A DNA stretch of 41,180 nt from JACZSB01 sp965372015 (GTDB taxonomy: Bacteria; Fidelibacterota; Marinisomatia; SCGC-AAA003-L08; TS1B11), in NCBI GenBank assembly GCA_965372015.1, contig CBDVAP010000012.1, positions 1 to 41,180 of the forward strand, in the 5' to 3' direction. Positions 23,719 to 31,566 of this stretch are shown here, piece after piece. How positions within the stretch are numbered: the first letter of the stretch is position 1; the number at the start of each line of letters is the position of its first letter. Both the position numbers and the translations under genes were made by a program. A model generated the notes under the pieces. That model did no database searches. It saw only the letters and a program-made list of their open reading frames with translations, and was not told the DNA's origin.

Positions 23719-24168
23719 CTACTCCCGCAATTGCTCAATCTCGGCCTGGAAGGCCCCCAGGTCCTCGAAAGCGCGATACACCGAGGCGAAGCGGATATAG
23801 GCCACTTCATCCAACTCCTTGAGCACTTCCATCACCAGCTCTCCAATCACTGCCGTGTTGATTTCCGCCTTGCCCAGATCCACGACCTGCTGGTGTACCT
23901 GGCTCACGGCGTCCATGATCTGATCCGCTGTCACCGGCCGCTTGTTAGCTGCGATCCGGATGCTGCGGTCGATGCGTTGACGATCGTACTCCTCCCGCTG
24001 GCCGCTCTTCTTGATCACCAGCAGCGGATGTTTCATGACATATTCATAGGTGGTGAAACGGCTTTGGCAGGCCAGGCACTCCCGGCGGCGACGGATCGAG
24101 CCATCCCGGTTTACAGTCCGGCTGTCAACCACCTTACTATCGGTGTTTTGGCAAAAAGGGCAGATCAT
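23719..24168 (-). CDS. nrdR: Transcriptional repressor NrdR
   Basis: Represses ribonucleotide reductase genes in response to ATP/dATP. The 149 residues have the N-terminal zinc ribbon (C3-x-x-C6 and C31-x-x-C34 in MICPFCQN and ECLACQSRF) and the RRRREC and RFTTYE motifs of the DNA-binding part. The ATP-cone domain occupies about 49-139 (VIKKSGQREEYDRQRI...VAYIRFASVYRAF). It sits immediately after glyA, one base separating stop and start. No ribonucleotide reductase gene is in the window, so its NrdR boxes should be elsewhere. Confidence 0.96.
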   Translation of the reverse strand: MICPFCQNTDSKVVDSRTVNRDGSIRRRRECLACQSRFTTYEYVMKHPLLVIKKSGQREEYDRQRIDRSIRIAANKRPVTADQIMDAVSQVHQQVVDLGKAEINTAVIGELVMEVLKELDEVAYIRFASVYRAFEDLGAFQAEIEQLRE

Positions 24169-24169
24169 G

Positions 24170-25468
24170 CTATAGGCTCTCGTATAGAGGGAATTGCCGG
24201 CAGAGCTCCGCCACCTTAGCCCGTACCTGGGAAGTGGTGGACTCGCCCTCCGGGTCCCGTAGCACTCGGTCGATAAGGTCGGCCACTAAGTCCATTTCGG
24301 TGGGCCCCATACCACGGGTGGTGACCGCCGGCGTGCCGACCCGGATGCCGCTGGTGACAAAAGGACTGCGCTGGTCGAAGGGGACCATATTTTTATTAAC
24401 CGTCAAGCCGGCGGCTTCCAGAGCCCGCTCGGCCACCTTGCCGGAGATTTCCCGGTCACTGAGGTCGATTAGAAGCAGGTGCGTGTCGGTGCCGCCGGAG
24501 ACCAGGTTATAGCCCCGCTCCAGGAACTGCCCAGCCAGGCGGGCCGCATTGTCTACCACCTGCCCGCAATATTTCTTGAAAGCCGGCTTCAGCGCTTCCC
24601 CGAAAGCAGCTGCCTTGGCGGCGATGATGTGCATCAGTGGTCCGCCCTGGATCCCCGGCATGATGGTCCCGTCCAGCAGCTCGCCGACCTGTTTCACCCG
24701 CCCGCTCTTGGGTGCCACCACTCCCCAGGGATTCTCCCAATCCCGCTCCATCAAAATCAACCCCCCGCGTGGTCCTCTCAGGGTCTTATGGGTGGTGGAG
24801 GTGACAAAATCGCAATAGGGCCAGGGTGAGGGGTGATGCCCACTAGCCACCAGACCGGCCGGATGGGCTATGTCGGCCATCAGCAGGGCGCCCACTTCCT
24901 CGGCCACCGTCTTGAAATCAGCGAATTCGATTTGCCGGGGATAGGCGCTGCCGCCACAAACGATCAGCTTGGGCTTATGCTCCCGTGCCAGCCGCCGCAC
25001 CTGGTCAAAATCCACCCGGCCGGTCTCAGCGGAAACGCCGTAGGAGACTACATTATATAATTTACCGGAAAAGTTGACCGGGCTGCCGTGGGTCAGGTGC
25101 CCCCCGTGAGCCAGATCCAGGCCCAGTAGGGTGTCGCCCGGCTGGAGCACGGTAAAGTACACTCCCATATTAGCCTGGCTGCCCGAATGGGGCTGCACAT
25201 TGGCATATTCGCACCGGAACAGCTTTTTAACCCGGGCTCGGGCCAGCTCCTCAGCCTGGTCCACAAACTCGCAACCGCCGTAGTATCGGCGTCCCGGGTA
25301 ACCCTCGGCATATTTGTTGGTCAGCACCGACCCGGCCACTGCCAACACAGCCGGGCTGGTGAAATTTTCCGAAGCTATCAATTCCAAGGTTTGTCTTTGC
25401 CGCCCCAGCTCGCCCTGCAAAGCCCGGTACAATTCCGCGTCAATTTCTGCCAGCTGGGAGAGGTTCAC
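24170..25468 (-). CDS. glyA: Serine hydroxymethyltransferase
   Basis: A PLP enzyme converting serine and tetrahydrofolate to glycine and 5,10-methylene-tetrahydrofolate, the main source of one-carbon units for purines and thymidylate. The 432 residues contain LELIASENF, NKYAEGYPGRRYYGG, PHSGSQAN, DIAHPAGL and the PLP lysine motif TSTTHKTLRGPRGG. Between that motif and GIQGGPLMHIIAAKA there is an extra block (ERDWENPWGVVAPKSGRVKQVGELLDG) that resembles the insert I recall in Bacteroidota SHMTs; it is absent from E. coli GlyA. The GTG start overlaps the rpiB stop by four bases. PurN and PurH in this window use the same folate pool. Confidence 0.96.
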   Translation of the reverse strand: MNLSQLAEIDAELYRALQGELGRQRQTLELIASENFTSPAVLAVAGSVLTNKYAEGYPGRRYYGGCEFVDQAEELARARVKKLFRCEYANVQPHSGSQANMGVYFTVLQPGDTLLGLDLAHGGHLTHGSPVNFSGKLYNVVSYGVSAETGRVDFDQVRRLAREHKPKLIVCGGSAYPRQIEFADFKTVAEEVGALLMADIAHPAGLVASGHHPSPWPYCDFVTSTTHKTLRGPRGGLILMERDWENPWGVVAPKSGRVKQVGELLDGTIMPGIQGGPLMHIIAAKAAAFGEALKPAFKKYCGQVVDNAARLAGQFLERGYNLVSGGTDTHLLLIDLSDREISGKVAERALEAAGLTVNKNMVPFDQRSPFVTSGIRVGTPAVTTRGMGPTEMDLVADLIDRVLRDPEGESTTSQVRAKVAELCRQFPLYESL

Positions 25469-25896
25469 ACTTCCAACTGTGTTACGCGCCGCTCGTGCCG
25501 GCCACCGTCAAAGGGAGTATCAAGAAATATTTTCAGAATCTTCTCCGCAGTCTCAGTGTCGCTCAGCCGGGCTGCCACGCAGAGCACATTGGCGTTATTA
25601 TGGCTCCGGCTGTAGGTCGCCTGTTCTTCCGAATAACACACCGCTGCCCGCACGCCCCGGTGGCGATTAGCCGCCATGGCCATACCGATCCCGGTGCCGC
25701 AGACCAGCACTCCGCGGCCGGCTCGGCCCTCCGCTATTTCCCGGGCTACGGCGTGAGCATACTGAGGATAATCGGTGGCAACGGGGGAATCAGTTCCCAT
25801 ATCGGAAACTCGCAGGTTGAATCCTTGAAGGATGTCTTTTAAATTTTCCTTCAGGTGGTAGCCGGCGTGGTCCGCCCCCAGGGCCACCGTATCCAT
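25465..25896 (-). CDS. rpiB: Ribose-5-phosphate isomerase B
   Basis: Interconverts ribose 5-phosphate and ribulose 5-phosphate, supplying ribose 5-phosphate for nucleotide synthesis. The ATG at 25896 overlaps the upstream stop by one base (TAATG) and gives the family's normal beginning, MDTVALGADHAGYHLKE. A longer start would add 13 residues inside the upstream gene. Catalytic features are the DHAG motif and the active-site Cys in LVCGTGIGMAMAAN. The conserved SEEQATYSRSHNNANVL block follows. The 143-residue length is typical. The LacA/RpiB family also contains galactose-6-phosphate isomerases, but a single copy next to glyA suits RpiB. Confidence 0.93.
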   Translation of the reverse strand: MDTVALGADHAGYHLKENLKDILQGFNLRVSDMGTDSPVATDYPQYAHAVAREIAEGRAGRGVLVCGTGIGMAMAANRHRGVRAAVCYSEEQATYSRSHNNANVLCVAARLSDTETAEKILKIFLDTPFDGGRHERRVTQLEV

Positions 25897-27164
25897 TAAG
25901 GCCGCTTGACGGTCCGCGTGATCCAACTGTGACAATTACCCTGAGGCTTGAAAACTCTAATATCCGCCGGTTGCAGGAACCAATCCCCCTTGTTGGGAAT
26001 CAAGTTTTTCTCCAGAAAATCGGCCCTGGTACGGCCCCGTCCAAAGCCCTTGGCCACCGCTGTGCCATAATCCTCATAGGCCATCAGATATACCAGTTTG
26101 TCCTGGAAGTTGGAAACGCCGCTCTCCCGGCCGGCGGCACATTCCTCGGCGGCCGAATAATAAACATTGGCCCGTGTATAATAAGCAGCGCCGCTCTGGT
26201 TGCTGGTACGCACACCGGTCTCGGCCCACTCCAGGGCGGCCGTGAAGTCACCCTTACGCAGATAAGCCTGGGAGAGGTCCTGGGCCGGCTGGGCATCGGT
26301 GCGATTAAGTTCAAACAGTCCCAGCAAAGCCGCAATGGCCCGATCCACATCACCTTCATCCAAAGCTGCATCGGCCAGGACTTGATGGGCTTCTCTGGAA
26401 GAGGGGTGGAGTTCGATCACCTGCTCGAGTTCCCGGTACCCCAATGCGTATTCCATATTTTCTATCAGTTTGCGGGCGTAATCGATACCCCATTGAGCGT
26501 TATCCGGATTGTTCTTCCAGCGATCCCGGATGTACTGCAGGGGATCCTTGCCCGCCGCTGTGAAGGTCTGGATCAGCTCACTCTGGACCCGGGCGTTCTC
26601 CGGTTCCACTTCCAACCAGTGGTTTAAAATGTCGATCAGGTCGTCATATCGTTCCTCGCCCTTCAGCAGGTCGGCCAGGGAACTCAGGGCTTCCGTGTTC
26701 TCAGGCCCCACTTCCACCAGGCGGTAATAGTAATTGATCTCGCGCTCCGTATCGCCCCGCTTGTGCATGAGGTAGGCGATGTTCTCCAACAGGTTCTTGT
26801 CCTCGGGAAGGTATCGCAACCCCTGCTGGAACGCCCAGACAGCGCTGTCCAGGTTGCCCAACTCGTTATAGGCCCGGCCGAAATAGAGATATACTTCAGT
26901 GGCATATTCTTCGCCGCAACCTAAGTCCACCAGGCGCTTATAATTGCGGATAGAAGCGTCGTACTCCCGGTTTTTATAGTACTCCCACCCGTTGGACAGG
27001 GCTATTAAACAATCCCGTTCCCGCTTTTTCTTCTCCGCCTCAGACAAGGCCTGTTCTTCCGGCTCAGCAGGTGGCGGTGGCCCGCATACTTGAGTTGATA
27101 CTACTAGCGATACAACCATCAAGGCCGCCAGAAATGTCTCGATTGCATTTGGTTTGATTTTCAC
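25896..27164 (-). CDS. Exported tetratricopeptide-repeat protein
   Basis: A 422-residue protein with a hydrophobic signal (about 8-25) followed by Cys and a Pro-rich stretch (CGPPPP). The residues before the Cys (TQV) fit the lipobox poorly, so lipidation is uncertain. At least seven TPR-like helical pairs follow, for example YYKNREYDASIRNYKRLVDLG, YLYFGRAYNELGNLDSAVWAFQQGL and HQVLADAALDEGDVDRAI. The last 70 residues, with FLEKNLIPNKGDW and ending in KRP, lack clear repeats. TPR domains scaffold protein complexes; the partner is unknown. The gene follows an outer-membrane barrel gene by six bases, so an outer-membrane or periplasmic complex is possible. The start is GTG at 27164 without a clear Shine-Dalgarno sequence. 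Confidence 0.75.
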   Translation of the reverse strand: MKIKPNAIETFLAALMVVSLVVSTQVCGPPPPAEPEEQALSEAEKKKRERDCLIALSNGWEYYKNREYDASIRNYKRLVDLGCGEEYATEVYLYFGRAYNELGNLDSAVWAFQQGLRYLPEDKNLLENIAYLMHKRGDTEREINYYYRLVEVGPENTEALSSLADLLKGEERYDDLIDILNHWLEVEPENARVQSELIQTFTAAGKDPLQYIRDRWKNNPDNAQWGIDYARKLIENMEYALGYRELEQVIELHPSSREAHQVLADAALDEGDVDRAIAALLGLFELNRTDAQPAQDLSQAYLRKGDFTAALEWAETGVRTSNQSGAAYYTRANVYYSAAEECAAGRESGVSNFQDKLVYLMAYEDYGTAVAKGFGRGRTRADFLEKNLIPNKGDWFLQPADIRVFKPQGNCHSWITRTVKRP

Positions 27165-27170
27165 TTTTAA

Positions 27171-28409
27171 CTAATCCCACATTTTTTTTGGTCTAAGAAA
27201 CCACAATTCACCCGTTGTCACACCCAGGGACAAACTAATGAATCGCTCCTCACCGATTCCGGTGGGGGCCGCCCGTCGGCCCAATTGCAGGGCGAGATCC
27301 ACGCGATGACGCGGTGGCAGGGATCGATATCCCACACCGGCAGTCAGTCCAATCTCATCCAGAGACTCATTATTCGAGGGCGAAATGTAATATGATCGGT
27401 AGTAGAATCCCACCCGATAATATAAACGAGCCGGCTTAAGTCTTTCCACATTGACCGGCACCTTCGACCAGCCCAGACGAAGATCGTAGATCCTATTGAT
27501 GTGACGCCCGAATACCAGATCGTTGGCCCCCGGCTTGGCCAACGAAGACCAGCCCAACTCGGCCGCCAGCAGGTGGTTGGGAACCGGACTCCAGCCGTAA
27601 CCCAGACGAGCCTCCAGCGGCAAACCGGCCTTACGGTGCCGACGCTGACTCTCGGTATTCAACAGGCTGTTGCTGGTATGATCAACAATCGTCAGATCGA
27701 GTGGTAGACGCAGCTGCAACCCGGCCAGCCCTGATGAACCTCCGACCCGGTCCGCCAGCAGGCTGAGCGCCAGTACCTTCCCGGCAAATTCCAACCGCTG
27801 CGCGGCAATCATATGCCCAAACAGGTCGCCACGGCGTTCACTACTGGTGAAAATCAAGGTGTCGGCCTGGGTCAGGCTACCGAATATAACATCCAGGGCC
27901 ACCCCCAGCGATAGCCGCGAACTCATCCTCCGTGAATATCCCACTGTCAAAGCGGACTGGCCGCCGCTTATGGACCGGTGTTGGTCGTAACCTAGATCGC
28001 TCACATCCGTATTTGTTGTGCCGATAGTATCCAGGATCGAAATATCCACCCTGGTCAGGGGACGCAGGACGACACCAAAGGCCGCTCGATTGGTGAGATG
28101 GGCCAGGAACTGGAGCTGCTGGAAGGCATCCCGGCGGTAGTTCGCTCCCCCAGCGGCCTCGATCCCATTATGTGCCAGCCCAACCTGCAACCGGGTCCGC
28201 CGCACCCGGTGCCAGGAGGCCGGCTGGGAAAAGTGAGAGCTCCTGAGGTCCATCGGCAGGACGGTGATACCCCCCATGCCCTGCCCTACGACGTCGGCTT
28301 CCGGCTGAACCTGTCCGAAGCCGTATTGCTCTAAAAAGGACTGCGCCTGCAGGCCGCCGGCCAGGGCGATCAGCACCACGATGAAAATTATTCGCCGGGG
28401 AGGGCTCAT
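27171..28409 (-). CDS. Putative outer-membrane beta-barrel protein
   Basis: A 412-residue protein with a signal peptide (MSPPRRIIFIVVLIALAGGLQAQS). A Gly-rich start (YGFGQVQPEADVVGQGMGGITVLPMD) recalls the opening of PorV/FadL-type barrels. The sequence alternates in beta-barrel style: RRTRLQVGLAHNG, LSLGVALDVIFGS, RLYYRVGFYYRSYYI and GLTAGVGYRSLPP. It ends SLGVTTGELWFLRPKKMWD, which lacks a terminal Phe. The start overlaps the preceding lipoprotein stop by four bases. Its ligand or role is unknown; the lipoprotein and TPR neighbours suggest a small envelope module. Confidence 0.7.
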   Translation of the reverse strand: MSPPRRIIFIVVLIALAGGLQAQSFLEQYGFGQVQPEADVVGQGMGGITVLPMDLRSSHFSQPASWHRVRRTRLQVGLAHNGIEAAGGANYRRDAFQQLQFLAHLTNRAAFGVVLRPLTRVDISILDTIGTTNTDVSDLGYDQHRSISGGQSALTVGYSRRMSSRLSLGVALDVIFGSLTQADTLIFTSSERRGDLFGHMIAAQRLEFAGKVLALSLLADRVGGSSGLAGLQLRLPLDLTIVDHTSNSLLNTESQRRHRKAGLPLEARLGYGWSPVPNHLLAAELGWSSLAKPGANDLVFGRHINRIYDLRLGWSKVPVNVERLKPARLYYRVGFYYRSYYISPSNNESLDEIGLTAGVGYRSLPPRHRVDLALQLGRRAAPTGIGEERFISLSLGVTTGELWFLRPKKMWD

Positions 28410-29605
28410 TCACCGGCTCCGAACGGCACAGCATAAATAATTTCCAGGCGCGGATCGAACAGGCTCAACCGGTCGAAGTCGTGGTTGCTGTCCGTAACCC
28501 CCAGGTCAAGACCAAAGTTCTCACGCACATCGTTCTGATAGTCCACCAGCAATGATGTGAGGTTATATACCATAGTATCGCTGTTGGCCTGATAGGAAAA
28601 CGTCGCATAGCTGGTCATGCCCGTGTCACTCTGGAATATGGACTGGCTCCGCAGCCATACATGCAGCACCATAATGCCGGCCTGCATCGTGGTTGCGCTC
28701 TCGTCGACGCTAAACACCAGGCGCCCGCCGGCGATGGGCCGCGGTTCGCTAGCCACCAGGGAGTCGCCGAAATTGATATGCACCCGGTGGCCGTCGCTAC
28801 GGTTCAGCAATAGCCTACCCACCCCCGCCGTATCATCGACCAGGGGCGGATAAACGCTCATATCCTGGCTCACTAAATAGTAATGGCTCCTGGTGGTGTC
28901 GCTCTTGAGATAGTCAACCACCAGGTACGGCCGCCGGGTTGATTCGGAAGAATAGAAGCTCACCAGATCGCTCCCCACAGGGGCACGCAGCAGGAAGCCG
29001 TTGTTTAGCGGTACTCCCGAGCGCCAATCGAGTAATAGCTGCCGGCCAACGGCAAATTCCAGGTAATCGGCCATCACCTCCGCCTTGCTCTGCGACCCCG
29101 TAAATACCAATACTGAATCGGAGTCCAGGACAGCACTGTAGATCGAATCGGTGAGCGGCAGGTCGAACAGGCCGGTGTCTGACTCGACCCAAATAGTATC
29201 GGTGATACCGGGATTGATCCGCTCCAGAGTAAACGGCTCGCTGGGAAGCCCAAGCGAATCGCCGAAAGAACGATTAAAGATCAGTAACCGGGCCGACTCG
29301 AAGTCGGCTAGCTGCGTGGAATCCACATCACTAAACCGCAGCAAGGCGCCAACCTCCCGCGCTGGCCCCAGCTGGACAATCCGGCCGGCGTAAAGGGTCG
29401 AGCTGCCACCTATATTGCGGGTCCGTTGGTAGGTCGTATCAACCATACTTGAGATGGTCTCCGCCTCAAGCACCCAACCTCCACCAGGCAGAACGGAGAG
29501 TACCGGGTTTTCATCGCAGGACCACCACAGGAGCAGGCTGGCGCAGGCTGCCAATATTCCGGCGAACCGGACCCTCAAGGTTGATGAGCAAAGAGTTGAG
29601 GTCAT
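28406..29605 (-). CDS. Exported lipoprotein with DNRLRE-like beta domain, function unknown
   Basis: A 399-residue predicted lipoprotein. The N-terminal signal ends LLLWWSCDEN, with the Cys near residue 30. The mature part begins with a pattern like the DNRLRE/CBM96 domain: EAETISSMVDTTYQRTRNIGGSSTLYAG, ALLRFSDVD, then LADFESARLLIFN. It continues as an Asp/Ser/Thr-rich beta protein with a second, related half. Its position between a GT5-only protein and an outer-membrane barrel recalls the DUF4270 lipoprotein that I recall beside a short 'glycogen/starch synthase' in many Bacteroidota. I cannot confirm homology by eye. No Shine-Dalgarno sequence is visible before the ATG. Confidence 0.65.
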   Translation of the reverse strand: MTSTLCSSTLRVRFAGILAACASLLLWWSCDENPVLSVLPGGGWVLEAETISSMVDTTYQRTRNIGGSSTLYAGRIVQLGPAREVGALLRFSDVDSTQLADFESARLLIFNRSFGDSLGLPSEPFTLERINPGITDTIWVESDTGLFDLPLTDSIYSAVLDSDSVLVFTGSQSKAEVMADYLEFAVGRQLLLDWRSGVPLNNGFLLRAPVGSDLVSFYSSESTRRPYLVVDYLKSDTTRSHYYLVSQDMSVYPPLVDDTAGVGRLLLNRSDGHRVHINFGDSLVASEPRPIAGGRLVFSVDESATTMQAGIMVLHVWLRSQSIFQSDTGMTSYATFSYQANSDTMVYNLTSLLVDYQNDVRENFGLDLGVTDSNHDFDRLSLFDPRLEIIYAVPFGAGE

Positions 29606-29626
29606 AAGGCGGGATTAAGGTGCTGG

Positions 29627-30469
29627 CTAGATATTTCGCAGAATCTGCTCAAACTGATCGGCCCCCTGGGTCCACCCTTCCATGGTATCTTCCGGGATAT
29701 CCAGCTGCCCTATTCCCTTGTGGGCCTTCAACAGTTTATCTATCCCCGGTTCATTTTTCAGGTCGGCCGCCAGGGTGCCCCCGGGTGAATTTACGGTCAG
29801 CACCAGATCGGAGAAGTTGAGCGCCAACTCCAGGTTGTTCAACTCCTCGGCCGGCTCCGGCAGCCGTTTGTCGGGTGCATCGAACAGGTTCACCAAATCG
29901 TACGATTCCCGGTTGAAAAGGATGTTCTGATTGGCCGAATGCACCAGGTATACCAGTTTGATGTCCTGATAAAACTCCTGGGCGGCGTACTGCCGGGTGT
30001 AAAGGGCCGGTACGAAACTCATCTGCCAGTCGTTGCACACGATGATGTCCGGTTTCCAGTACAGGTGCTTCAGGTTTTCCAGCGCCACCCGGGCGTAGTA
30101 GGCGTAGCGCTCGGGATTATCCTTGAGCATCCGGCCGTTGCGCGCCTTGTAAAGCAGATTTGTTACCGGCTTGAAGAATTGGTCGTCTTCCATGAAATAG
30201 ACCTGCACCTTGGTATTGGGGATGAAGGCCGACTTTACACCCCCGATCCGTTCCTCCCCGGCGAACGGGATCGGCATTTCTCGCAGACGGATCACCTCGC
30301 GCAGGATGAATTTCCGTTCGCTGATATAGCCGTATTTAGGTTGTATCAGCCGGATGTCGAAATCACGCTCCTGAAAAATACAACAGATCTCCTTCGAGAA
30401 ACGGGCGTTGCTGTAGGTATCGGAAAAGGGAGCGATTTCCGATGATAGATAGTAGACTTTAAGAGCCAT
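29627..30469 (-). CDS. Glycogen/starch synthase N-terminal-domain-like protein (GT5)
   Basis: A 280-residue protein homologous only to the N-terminal half of glycogen synthases. It has VYYLSSEIAPFSDTYSNAR at the start, the FSKEICCIFQERDFDIRLIQPKYGYI block, YYARVALENL, WKPDIIVCNDWQMSFVPAL, IKLVYLVHSANQ and a final NFSDLVLTVNSPG. True GlgA (about 480 residues) has KTGGLGDV at residues 15-22 and a second Rossmann domain carrying the ADP-glucose site. Here KTGGL is replaced by SDTYS and the C-terminal domain is missing, so glycogen synthesis is doubtful. I recall short versions of this kind in many Bacteroidota. The product is cytoplasmic. It lies 39 bases after the CpoB-like gene and 21 before the lipoprotein gene. 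Confidence 0.75.
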   Translation of the reverse strand: MALKVYYLSSEIAPFSDTYSNARFSKEICCIFQERDFDIRLIQPKYGYISERKFILREVIRLREMPIPFAGEERIGGVKSAFIPNTKVQVYFMEDDQFFKPVTNLLYKARNGRMLKDNPERYAYYARVALENLKHLYWKPDIIVCNDWQMSFVPALYTRQYAAQEFYQDIKLVYLVHSANQNILFNRESYDLVNLFDAPDKRLPEPAEELNNLELALNFSDLVLTVNSPGGTLAADLKNEPGIDKLLKAHKGIGQLDIPEDTMEGWTQGADQFEQILRNI

Positions 30470-30508
30470 GTTGCACCATGTGTCAAGAACAACAGTTAGG
30501 GGAAACAG

Positions 30509-31435
30509 TCAGCGCAGATACCGGCGGGACTTTTCCCGCAGGTCCGAATCGGGAAATTCATCCAGAAGCCGCTGGAATTCCTTGCGGGCCTGGTCCTGGT
30601 TCCCGGCATTGTAATAACTCAGAGCGATTTTATATTGAGCATCGTCTTTCTTGTCGCTACCGGCATATAAATACACTTTCTCGAATTCCGCAATCGCCCG
30701 CCGGTAGTTCTTAAGATCGTAAAAGCATTCCGCCAACCAGTACTGGGAATTATCGGCCAGTTCATGCTCGGAACCGTTGCGGACCAGGCTGGCGAACTGG
30801 TTGCCCGCTTCCCGGAACTGCCCGTTCTGATAGGTGGTTAAGGCCGACACATAGCGCTGACGGAATTGTTCGTCGCTCAGCTGGGACGACGCAACGCCAC
30901 CGGACGGTTCCCGGGCCGCCATGATATCGTTGAAACTACCGGTCAGCGAAACGATCTTGTTCTCCAGCAGTACCAGCTGGGACAGAATCTCGAAGTTGGT
31001 ACTGTCCACATAGATCGCCTTATCCTCCAGCATATTGATTTTATTGAGTATCAGGCTCAGCTGGTTGATCATCGCCAGCTCCGAGCTGTCCAGGGCGGCC
31101 TTGGCCGCCACCGCCGATTTGAGTGTGGCCTGCAACTCCGGCAGCACACTGTTGACCACCCGCAGGCGCTGCTCCAACGACTGCACCCGACCCTTTAGAC
31201 TGTCGCTTTGCGCCTGGAGGGACGCCACCCGGGCCTTCAAGGTCCGCACATCCTGGCTGCTATTGTTGGTGGTCGATTTCGAGCGCCGGCTGCGCCGGCT
31301 GGTCTTTTCCTGGTCACCGGCTCCGGCCTCCGGGCCGTCGAAAACCCGGGCCGGGATAATCTCCGGGGAAGTGACCATAGTCAACAGTATCACCAGCAGA
31401 ATGCCAATCGGACCTGAAGCCAGCAGGCTTTTCAT
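30509..31435 (-). CDS. CpoB/YbgF-like periplasmic coiled-coil TPR protein
   Basis: A 308-residue exported protein with a signal peptide (about 1-30), a basic Arg/Ser-rich stretch, and a coiled coil (about 62-165: VRTLKARVASLQAQSDSLKGRV and following heptads). Three C-terminal TPRs match YbgF/CpoB: YVSALTTYQNGQFREAGNQF, ADNSQYWLAECFYDLKNYRRAIAEF and DDAQYKIALSYYNAGNQDQARKEFQ, ending DEFPDSDLREKSRRYL. In E. coli CpoB works with the Tol-Pal system and coordinates outer-membrane constriction with septal murein synthesis. The Tol-Pal genes are not here. AGGAGG-like GGAGG lies four bases before the ATG. It follows rodA by 131 bases, which hold no gene. Confidence 0.8.
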   Translation of the reverse strand: MKSLLASGPIGILLVILLTMVTSPEIIPARVFDGPEAGAGDQEKTSRRSRRSKSTTNNSSQDVRTLKARVASLQAQSDSLKGRVQSLEQRLRVVNSVLPELQATLKSAVAAKAALDSSELAMINQLSLILNKINMLEDKAIYVDSTNFEILSQLVLLENKIVSLTGSFNDIMAAREPSGGVASSQLSDEQFRQRYVSALTTYQNGQFREAGNQFASLVRNGSEHELADNSQYWLAECFYDLKNYRRAIAEFEKVYLYAGSDKKDDAQYKIALSYYNAGNQDQARKEFQRLLDEFPDSDLREKSRRYLR

Positions 31436-31566
31436 TGAACCTCCGGGTTTAGCGGGATAAGTCCGTTAAGATCAGTACTAAATTTAAACACTTATCGTTG
31501 ATCCAGCAACGTCCCAGACCAAACCCGCTCTCCAGTACCCCACTCCAAAGACCTTATTCCCGGAGA

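Noticed and set aside
31436..31566. A tRNA gene or promoter in the 131-base gap between rodA and the CpoB-like gene
   Set aside because: No cloverleaf pattern or CCA end is visible, and the only TTGCTG/TTAAAT pair is too weak to call.
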